Below are positions 55,458-64,000 of a stretch of 64,000 nucleotides of DNA, one piece after another. The notes below the pieces were generated by a model. That model searched no databases and was not told the origin of the DNA. It worked only from the letters and a program-made list of their open reading frames with translations. Position 1 is the stretch's first letter, and the number at the start of each line of letters is the position of its first letter. The DNA is from Utricularia gibba (Eukaryota > Streptophyta > Magnoliopsida > Lamiales > Lentibulariaceae), in the NCBI GenBank assembly GCA_002189035.1, contig CM007991.1, forward strand, positions 310,001-374,000, given 5' to 3'. The translations under genes and the position numbers were made by a program.

Positions 55458-56891
55458 ATCCCATCGGCCGCCGCCGCGCCGGTTGATCAGTTAGTTTGCG
55501 CGGGAATTTGATGCCGTCAATTGAATCAGAGAAATCCTAGGTCTGGGTTCGAATCAGAATGGGGGAACAACTCAAGGGCTTTTCTTTGTGTTTTCCGTTA
55601 GCCCCGCAAAAATCATATTATTATTATTATTTGTCACATGCCTCAAAAAAAAAAAAAAAAAAAAAAATGAAAGGAAAGTGAGCGAAGCATTTAACATTGG
55701 CTTATTCCTTTTTTTTTTATTCATGCTATTGTAGTAGCATCACTCCAATGTATCATTTGATGACGTGTACAATAAAATTAATCATTTTTAATATTATTTT
55801 TTATCTTAATAAATAAAAATAAATTGAGATTTATTATTTTTAGGGTGATTTGTAAATGACCCTAAAATTTCAATTTACTATCCCACCTGTTTAGCTAAAG
55901 TCAAATGTGTGCTAATATATGATTTTAATATATATTTTTATTTAATAAAAAGAGTTTTATTATAAATTTAAAAAACATGGATGTATTTCAATAATTACAA
56001 GAAAGATTCTTCTTGATACAAAGAATTCTCATTGAATAAATATTATGTTGTAACTGATGATGATAAAGATGAATTTTAGATGAGAAAAAAACTAGATCAA
56101 ATATAAATTATATAAAATAAATGATGACTTTTTATATTATTCCTTTAGAATGCAATAATTTTCAAATTACGATGATCCATGTTGGTCACAGTATATTTTA
56201 ATTTTCATTTAGAATCAATTGTGTTGAATCATATAATTTTTAATTTTGAAGATATTTAATTTCGAAATATTATTGTGGAAAACGAAAATATATTATCCAT
56301 ATTCAAATAAAATCTAGTTTATATTAAATTGACTATCAAATGAGATTTATTAAAACCATTTAAAATCTGAGTTGCGTGGGGGTGATCAAAATGAATTATT
56401 TTGAGGGCTGAATTTGGGGAACCGGGAACAAGAACGATGACCGGCGGCCATTGCCGCCATTAGCGCTGCGGATGTTTTCCGACACTCATATCCATTTTGT
56501 CCCTCAAAGATCTGATCCTTGCCTCTAGGAGATGGTTCTCGGACGGCAATACTGTATAAGGCTTCTGGCGTCGAAAGGAGCAATTCATTGCGCTACTCGT
56601 TTGACTTACCTAATTATGTATAAATTTTTTTTTACTTGCTAGTGTTCCACCTGATCTCTTCGACGTCAACCGTTTTATCCCTCAAAGGGAAAGTTTTTGC
56701 TTCGGGGAAACTCTTTTTCTGGAGCAATGCTTCAGTGTGGTTGTTTCAATTTTTAATGTGTTTATGGGCTTCCCGTGTTTGAGCCTGGCTATTTTCTTCT
56801 TACTGGGAAGTCATGATCTGCTAGGTTTCTGGTGAATGTGCTGCGAAATCATTTAACTGGGACGCCGGTTACTTGGTTTGATTATGAAGAA
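55458..56891. other. Divergent spacer TFIIIC / FRS
   Basis: A 23-A run at 55645-55667, then an AT-rich middle, then a GC-richer segment from 56,400 that likely includes the FRS leader. The ORF at 56386-56583 has no known family. No other gene is seen. Confidence 0.5.
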
Positions 56892-59424
56892 ATGGAGTCC
56901 GGCAGCAGGGATGAAGTGAATAGCACAAATTTAGAGCCTACGCATGATGTAGAATTCGATTCTCATGAGGCAGCTTATGAATATTACAGGCACTATGCTA
57001 AGTCGGTAGGTTTTGGAACAGCGAAATTGAGCAGTAGGCGCTCAAGGGCGTCAAAAGAGTTCATAGATGCTAAATTCTCTTGCATTAGGTATGGGAACAG
57101 GCAGCAATCAGATGATGCTATTAATCCCAGGCCTTCGCCTAAGATTGGATGTAAAGCCAGCATGCATGTGAAAAGAAAACCCAGTGGGAAGTGGTATATT
57201 CATACTTTTGTTAAGGAGCATAACCATGATCTGTTACCTGCACAAGTTCATTTTTTTAGAAGCCACAAGAGTACTGATACATCAAATAGTGATTTCAAAA
57301 CCAGGAAGAAGAAAGTAGTAAGTGGTGGTTTGAACCAGTTTGGTATTTATCAGTTTCCATCTTCTAGTATAGAGAATGTGATCCGCAATCAGCATGATAA
57401 AGGGCGGTTTTTAAATTTAGAAGATGGTGATGCACAGGTTGTTCTTGAGTTTTGTGAGCACATGCACCACGAAAATCCAAATTTCGTTTATGCAATAGAC
57501 TTAAATGAGGGCCACCGTCTGAGAAATATATTTTGGGTTGATGCCAAGGGTTTGGAGGATTATGCATACTTTGGTGATGTCGTTTCATTTGATACAACCT
57601 ATTTTGTCAACAAGTACCGAGTCCCGTTAGTTATCTTCGTTGGAGTGAATCACCATATGCAGCCAACATTGTTTGGTTGTGCTCTTATTGCTGATCTGAC
57701 GTTGCATACATTTGTTTGGTTGATGCAATCTTGGTATTTTGCAATGGGAGGACGGAGTCCTAAGGTTCTTCTTTCTGACCAAAATGAGACCATCAAAGCT
57801 GCTGTACAGTTTGTCCTCCCAGAGACTCATCATTTTTTTCACTTGTGGAGTGTTTTGGAAAAAATACCGCGACGGGTTGACTACCTCAGTGTTTGGCTTG
57901 AAACCATTGTAAAGAAGCTCGATAAATGCATATACAGATCTTGGAATGAAGAGCAGTTCGACAAAAGGTGGTGGAAATTGATCGAAAGATGCAACCTCCA
58001 GGAAGATGAATGTATGCAGAGTTTGTATGAAGACAGAAAACTCTGGGTGCCTGCTTTGATGACGAACATTTCTTTTGCCGGGCTATCGGTCGCTTCAAGA
58101 TCTGAAAGTTTGAACTCTCTCTTTGACAGATATATCCATGGAGAAACTTCTCTGATGGAGTTTTTAGGGAGGTATAAATCAATAATTGGAGACAGATACG
58201 AAGAGGAGTCCAAAGCAAATTTTGATGCTTGGCATGAAACTCCGGAGCTAAAGTCACCTTCTCCTTTTGAAAAGCAAATGCAATTTATCTACACACCTGA
58301 AATTTTCAGTAAGTTTCAAATAGAGGTTCTCGGAGCGGCTGCATGCCACCTAAAGAAAGAGAAGGAAGATGGATCTATTGTTTTATATGTGGTGAAAGAT
58401 TTTGAGAATAATCTTGATTTTATGGTTAAGTGGGATGAACGGGGATCAGATATACATTGTTCATGTTGTTCATTTCAATACAAAGGCTATCTTTGCAGGC
58501 ATGCTATTGTTGTTCTACAAATGAGTGGTGTTTTTAGTGTGCCATTCAAGTTTGTGCTGCAAAGATGGACAAATGTTGCCACAAGCAAAGCGCCCTTAAG
58601 CGAAAGATTGGAGGATGTTCAAGCTAAGGTTCGGCGTTACAATGACCTCTGCAGACGGGCAATAATATTGGGTGAAGAAGGTTCATTATCACATGAAAGT
58701 TACAACACCGCCTGCAATGCCATCCACGAAGCTCTTGCTCAATGTAGTAACAAAAACAAGAATTGCAACAACGACCCAAGGCTGAATCTTCCAACACCGC
58801 CGGCCACCCAAGTTTCTCCTGGTTTGGAGCATGTGAATGTATTTTCCTCACAGCAACATCCAATTGTCACTGGTGCAACTAATGCCGGTGGAGCTTCCAA
58901 AAGAGCGAATTCTGATAAGGAACCTGGAGACTGTGGTGGGAGCGGAGTCTCTAACAAGAAAGGGAAGGTTGGTATCTCACCCTCAGCCCTTTGTTTCTTC
59001 ACAGTCGCTTCTTCAGTCAAGTTTTCAACACATTTTCCATCTTCAGTCTATTATTCAGGTACCCATAGATCCACAAATTGCCAGCATTGGAACTCAAGGC
59101 ATCTTCCAACACATGGTTTGTTTCAAACTTCCTCATTAACCTGTGCAAAATTCTCAACCTGCAATATCAGGGGTTCCTTTTTGGGCCTCTCCCCAATATT
59201 GTATTCTGTTCCCCCTAATCTCCCTGCAACACAAGTTTTTGCCTTTCTCTGGCGTATGGGCGACTGAGTGTTCTCCAATAATGCAGTCTCAGGATACGAC
59301 AAGCCAGATGGATTATGCTGCAGCTGCACTGTGCCCCACACGACTTCTGACAACCTTGTTACGAGGTGGTGAACTGTCTAAGAGAGGAGTGGAGATGCTG
59401 GGACAAATGCTGGAGCACCAGTGA
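56892..59424 (+). CDS. FRS4: FAR1-related sequence protein (FRS4-like), disordered C-terminus
   Basis: Transposase-derived transcription regulator of the FHY3/FAR1 family, nuclear. The start is the ATG of MESGSRDEVN at 56892; the frame is open further upstream but without an ATG. The FAR1 zinc-binding domain (about residues 20-100) shows EAAYEYYRHYAKSVGFGT, SSRRSRASKEFIDAKFSC and CKASMHVKR. A MULE-transposase-like core (about 200-440) has LRNIFWVDAKGLEDYAYFGD, FVGVNHHMQPTLFGC and KVLLSDQNETIKAAV. A SWIM zinc finger is CSCCSFQYKGYLCRHA. The first about 700 codons are one uninterrupted exon. After NKKGK (about 58,970) the plausible frame shifts by one (HPQPFVSSQSLLQ). It meets a TAA near 59,138 and appears to switch again near 59,180 and 59,265, ending MLGQMLEHQ at 59424. 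As read, the protein ends at 59267. Confidence 0.9.
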
Positions 59425-59952
59425 TGGATGGAGCAGAGCTGCCGGATGCGCCTCTGCGATACAAACCAAACCTTTTTTTCGTGTTATTTGTGTAAAATAG
59501 TTTGTTGCAGATCCGGGATGAGCTACAGCTTCATTAATGACTGGGATTTAGGGAGACTTCTCAACCCTCACACGGAATATAATATAGTTAAAGGTGATAT
59601 TTTTAAAATTAGATTCAAATATACATATTATTTTAATATTTATTTATAATTATTAAATAACGAAAATAATATTTTTTTAATAACTTTTCTATTTCAAAAT
59701 GTTGGTCATCATTCGGGGACCTATTTATACTAAATTTTATTTTTTTACTAAAATTATTAAATAAAATAAAAATATAGTTAAAATTACCTTATTCTGTCTT
59801 TATTTAAAATGAAAATTTGAGCTACCGTAAATAAAATTTTATATAAAATTAATTATAAAATATTACTTAAAATCAATCAACAAACATGCAAACATACGAC
59901 TGATTTTTGGAAAAACAAAAATAATCCAATTTCCGCATATCGCCCCCGGGGG
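59425..59952. other. Convergent 3' spacer FRS / NHL
   Basis: AT-rich, with no coding potential. It holds the presumed 3'UTRs of both neighbours. Confidence 0.6.
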
Positions 59953-60726
59953 TCAAGTTTCCCAGTGGAATATGTTGAAGAACCGTAGATCCAGCTTGCA
60001 CTTCACGTTAGATGTGGTAGCGGACGACGCCGTTTTCCCTGAAGAGATGGGGATTTTGATGCCGTTGCAGGTAACCCTTATTCCAAACCTGGGGGTCCTC
60101 GCGGTCCCGATTCCTGCCCTGATTTTGGTTTCCATCTCCATCCTCAATGCCAGACTCTTCCTCCTCAGGCTTGATTTCAACCACGCGAGATCCTTCGCGT
60201 CGAGTTGATCGGTTTGCGCGCGCGCGACGACAGCGCTCAGTCTAGTCACACTCTTATTCTGAGCGAAGCTGGAGAAGGATCCCTGGCCGACATCGACGTT
60301 TCCGGAGAATAGCCGAACAGTCGTTTGGTCGTACATCAAGGTGATTTTGCGATTAGAATTGGTCGCGATGAGGGAGATGTTGAAGGAGGATGCCATCGCG
60401 GAGGCGTCGGTGAGGTTGAAGTAGGACAGATGGAGAGAGTCGAGGGAGAAGGAAGGCCTGCGTGGTTGATAAATGAAGTAAAACACCGCGCCTGCGACGG
60501 CAGCGAGGAAGAGGATGCCAATGAGCGTTGCGGTCGTCCAGAGGCAGAGCCTACAGCAGCTGGCGCTCCGACGTGGTTGTGGTGGTCTATAGGGTGGACG
60601 CCGGCCGGCATTGTTGCTAAGCGGCTGCGCCTTAGTCGCGGGAAACGCAGGATTCGCTCTCGGTGCCGGTCCCGCTCCCGGCGGCGGCGGCGGCGGTTTG
60701 GCTGAGGGATGCACTTTGTCGGCCAT
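59953..60726 (-). CDS. NDR1/HIN1-like (NHL) LEA_2 membrane protein
   Basis: Intronless 257-residue protein. The N-terminus is Pro-rich and cytosolic (PPPPPPGAGPAP, PPYRPPQPRRSASCC). One transmembrane segment at about 61-86 (WTTATLIGILFLAAVAGAVF) is followed by YQPRRPSFSLDSLHLSYFNL. The extracytoplasmic LEA_2 domain includes SSFNISLIATNSNRKITLMY. The layout (basic/Pro tail, single TM, LEA_2 domain with an N-K/R-I-type motif) is that of NHL proteins, which sit at the plasma membrane and are often linked to defence or stress. The reading frame is clean. The particular family member cannot be fixed from sequence alone. Confidence 0.88.
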   Translation of the reverse strand: MADKVHPSAKPPPPPPGAGPAPRANPAFPATKAQPLSNNAGRRPPYRPPQPRRSASCCRLCLWTTATLIGILFLAAVAGAVFYFIYQPRRPSFSLDSLHLSYFNLTDASAMASSFNISLIATNSNRKITLMYDQTTVRLFSGNVDVGQGSFSSFAQNKSVTRLSAVVARAQTDQLDAKDLAWLKSSLRRKSLALRMEMETKIRAGIGTARTPRFGIRVTCNGIKIPISSGKTASSATTSNVKCKLDLRFFNIFHWET

Positions 60727-62065
60727 GTGTTGCCGATCTATGATCGGAGTCGAATCCAGTTGTTCTTCCGCCGGGGAGTGAATTGAATGGGAGCACTAAA
60801 TAGAATAGAATAGCGGATGCCGGCGAATTGAATTAAATTGAATTGGAGTAGAGACGGGGAAACGCAACATTGACAGAAGTAGCAGCCAGATGGCAACAGC
60901 TCATCTAACGGGGGAAAAATAAAATTATAAAAACAAAAACAAAAACCATTTACCTTCCTTGGGGGTTCTAGGGTTGTAGGCCATGCTATTTATTGGATGG
61001 ACAATTAAATCTAATAAAAATGGTATAATTTAATTAATGATATATTTAAATTATTTTTGTTATATAAATATGTATCATACATTAAAAATAAGAACATACA
61101 ATAGTGATAATTAAATATTCAAAATGAATAATATCATACTAAATAAATATGAATACGACATATTATTTTATGTATTTAAATATCACATATTTAATATATC
61201 TAATTTGACGTATCTTCATAATACTTGTTGAGCATGGTGCATAATTAATATTCAAAATATTACTCTTTAAAATCAAGCAAAACTAATTTCATGGTATTCG
61301 CCATCGCTGTCAGCCACCCATTACCCACCACCACCACCACCGCCACTTGTTGACTGTCGCCCACCGATGCAGCTTGACCAGGGTTGGTGGTGAAATTTGG
61401 ATGAAAATTAACATTTAATGATGGAAATTAATTTTTCCAAATATTAAAATAATAAAATAAAAAACATCTCAACATACCTTAAACATATCATTTCTATTAA
61501 ATAATAGAAATTAAACACGCTGTTTTGAGAAATAGTAAAAACTTTTGACGTAAAAAGGTATCATTTTTAAAACCATCGTGTCCCCATTCTTGCACGTGGA
61601 CTGCTGAAGCAATCAAAATCTTTGTAAGAATGGGGACAGACCGCATCTTTCTTTTCTTACACCTGGCCTCTCCGTGGCCCAAACCTTGACTAGTTATTTT
61701 TTTTGGCTCACAGATCCGACTGCTTGGGGGAAAATGGCATCCTGAGGCTACAGGAGGGCAATGGTAAATGATGAAGCTCCATCACAATGATAAATGTTCA
61801 AAACAGAAACTGGTCTCCTTTACAGACCATGAAGCGAGCAAGCAATGAGGTGATTGCTGCTTGCTTTCTCATACCAAATGGGCATGTGGTGCTGACCCTC
61901 TCTGCTTTGGTAACCATACAATCTCACTTAGTTAGAGGTGTAGGTGGGTGGCTTCCACTTCCGGAGTTGGATGCTGTGTGGTGTTGCATATATCAATCTC
62001 TGTACAACTTCATCTCAAGACGCCCAAGGAAAAATATATCCTGGGTGTTGTCTGCTTGTACTAGA
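60727..62065. other. Intergenic: NHL promoter and beta-galactosidase 3' flank
   Basis: AT-rich from about 61,010 to 61,560, with a short (CAC)n-like tract at 61,318-61,345. The ORF at 61787-62092 overlaps the galactosidase 3' end antisense and resembles nothing. No gene is supported. Confidence 0.5.
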
Positions 62066-64000
62066 CTAGCTGCAGATAGCCTCCACCGATAGCTTTTTCA
62101 TGACACTGGGGCAGGGGTCACCGCCAAAGATCTCTGGTGTGATCGGCACCGTGCAGGATCTTGACCGACACAGTACTGTGGAAGGCGGGAGGAGTCTATG
62201 AGCTCGAGTTCCATTTAAGTAGAGGAAATAGGATGAGATGGCTACGTACCCTCTGGAAAACATCGTAGGAGTGGAAGGCATGGCAGCTTCCCTCTCTGTA
62301 GTTCTGGCAGCTCCCCTCAGGTGTTCCAAAGCTGGCGAATTTGATGGAGGAAATCTTTTGGCCTGCAGAGCACGAGAGGTGCGCTTTGGGCCTCAATGGC
62401 TTGTTCACTTTCCCTGATGAGAGTAACTGCCAGTTCACCAAAGTTGGTTGCCACTCGTGTATGTCAGCGCACACACTTGACACTCCTCTTTTCACCAAGG
62501 AAATGCCGCTGGGATCACCTCCCCACTCTTCGAACACGGCCAGAAGATTCCCTGTTGGGTAAAGCCACGAGCGAGGAACATGGTACCTGAGAGTTGAGTG
62601 TGTGCCATAGATATCAGATATGAAAATGTAGAATCCGGTGTAGAAATCAAAGACATGACTGTGAGGTGAGCATTACCATCTCTGTGAAGCTTCACCACAG
62701 TTCCTGAGGCATTTTTTCTCATCAAACCAACCAGCGTAGTTGCAGGGTGCACAGTTTCCGGATGCTTTGTACTCATTCCAGTAGCGCCCAATGCTCTGGC
62801 CATTGATCCAGATTTGGCCTTTGCTCATGGTATTCATATCTAGAGCCAATGGCTCATCTCCATCAGGGGCATTGAAAGTGGTCTGCACACGGATAGTTTA
62901 ACAAAACATGAATGAGTACTTTCATGGACATTCCCTTAAGTTCACATGCATTTAAGCATGCTTACCTTGTACCAAGTCAGTGGCTGTCTACGACTGACGT
63001 AAGAACCCTCCATCCACTCCACGGAACTGCTTCCAGTTACTGTGTGTAGACTCAAGAATTCTCCCTTCAGACCAATCTGCCGAAGAGAACAAGAAACTGG
63101 GTTAGTGATATTAGAGGATGATTCCAAGAGAAGCATCTTGAGCTCTAAAGACAAACCTGGTAAGTCCATTTCTGCCATGTCAAGTCTCTTTTCCCTTCAT
63201 TCAGACCGGTGAGGGAAACAGGACCAAGCACACCAGCATTCCATGTTTCGAAATGTGTGCCAACATTCTGCAAAAACAATGCTTGGAAATGAAAGACTTC
63301 CTCATGTTTAAGGAGAAAAGTGAAGAACATTTAAGGACACTGCATAGAGTTTTTTGTTGAAGAAAAGAAAGGAAGACGAACCGGGAGGCCAACTGCAATG
63401 CTTAGAAGCTCAATTTGGTTTACTCCAGCTTTGAGATTCACACCGTTACTGAAGGTTAGTCTAGGCTCTTCCAGCCTTCCATAAGCAGTTCCTGCAAAAT
63501 TTTGACAACTGATGTGAAGCCAACAATGGGATATCCAGAAAACCCATGGTCAAGATGGGATCACGTCAATGACATCTCCGGGTTATTGAATAGTTGTCTT
63601 ACCAGCTAGTTCTCCATTGACAAAGACATGCAGAGCATGGCCTGCGGAGAGCACTGTAAGAACAGGCCACTTCCCATTTTTGAGAAAATTTTCACTAGAG
63701 TCTATGACCACCCTGCGTAATGTATATGAAGGTAAGAATACTGTTAGAAAAAGAATGGAAACTTTATTCAATGGATGTTCTAAAGTCAATGGTAACTTAC
63801 TCTGTGCTATACCACAGATAATCTGTGTTGTCTCTGGTGATGTTAACCTGTTCAACTAACCCAACAACCGAAAACAAATTGCCATGATGCAACGCAGTCT
63901 CTTCGAAGTATGAGTTCCAACTGAAGTCCTTGATTACAGTATCCATCTTCATTTGTGCGGTTTGAGAACCAATCTACATAGGAAAATTCATAATTACTTG
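62066..64000 (-). CDS. Beta-galactosidase (GH35, lectin-tailed, BGAL1-like), 3' part; one frameshift in last exon
   Basis: Secreted cell-wall beta-galactosidase; the gene continues beyond the right edge, so the catalytic GH35 domain is not in view. Exons seen: 63801-63973, 63603-63712, 63382-63491, 63157-63267, 62966-63076, 62677-62882, 62250-62586 and 62066-62175. The beta-sandwich regions include [60 protein letters not shown] and [15 protein letters not shown]. The C-terminal Cys-rich SUEL lectin domain has [20 protein letters not shown] and ends [20 protein letters not shown]. In the last exon the sequence after YCVGQD is one base short near 62158-62162. As read it would stop early at about 62119; the next frame gives [14 protein letters not shown]1 affinity is inferred from [12 protein letters not shown] and VFEEWGGDP. 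Confidence 0.92.

Noticed and set aside
55645..55667. A 23-base A run as a retroposon tail
   Set aside because: No target-site duplication or element body is recognisable beside it.
56892..59267. FAR1 protein as an active MULE transposon
   Set aside because: No terminal inverted repeats or target duplications; FAR1 and SWIM domains match the host-adopted FRS family.
61787..62092. 101-codon + strand ORF near the galactosidase end
   Set aside because: Overlaps the conserved BGAL last exon antisense; a shadow frame.

Overview
This window is nuclear DNA from a flowering plant, most likely a dicot. The evidence is spliced genes with GT-AG introns, AT-rich spacers and plant-only families: a DYW-type PPR protein, a group VII ERF, a 13-lipoxygenase, a FAR1-related protein and an NDR1/HIN1-like protein. 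I saw no bacterial, organellar or viral segment and no intact transposon. Fourteen genes occupy most of the 64 kb. Apart from two same-strand neighbours at the left, genes lie mainly in convergent and divergent pairs.

Left block (0-25 kb): pectin methylesterase (+), alanine aminotransferase (+), 20S proteasome alpha-5 (-), FYVE-type PI3P 5-kinase FAB1 (-), an ARID-PHD protein (+) and a group VII ERF with a Cys2 N-degron (+). From memory, PME, PAE, FAB1B and RAP2.2/RAP2.12 also lie together on Arabidopsis chromosome 3 (and partly chromosome 1), so this looks like an ancestral block. Middle and right block (25-56 kb): DYW PPR editing factor (-), nucleolar NOC1/SWA2 (+), a COP1-interacting-protein relative (-), plastid 13-LOX (+) and the B-block subunit of TFIIIC (-). 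From memory, relatives of AlaAT, SWA2, the COP1-interactor, LOX3/4 and TFIIIC lie near At1g17 and At1g72. Right end: FRS4-like FAR1 protein (+), NHL/LEA_2 protein (-) and the 3' half of a beta-galactosidase (-) that runs off the window.

The most striking property is that eight or nine of the fourteen genes carry small reading-frame breaks inside strongly conserved domains. Most are single missing bases in short homopolymers, and the protein resumes at once in the next frame. Exon sums for AlaAT, FAB1 and ARID4 are exact multiples of three. Adding one base to PAE, the ERF, the PPR gene and SWA2, and two to the PME, restores each of those. This pattern looks more like residual long-read consensus error than pseudogenisation. 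The COP1-interactor gene is the exception: it has two nonsense codons as well as two shifts and may be decaying.

The genes mostly work independently: cell wall, nitrogen and hypoxia metabolism, protein turnover, endosomal lipid signalling, chromatin, oxygen sensing, RNA editing, ribosome assembly, jasmonate synthesis, Pol III transcription and light signalling. The main regulatory signals are site II (TGGGCC/T) clusters before the proteasome gene and between the PPR and SWA2 genes. I found no previously undescribed multi-gene system.
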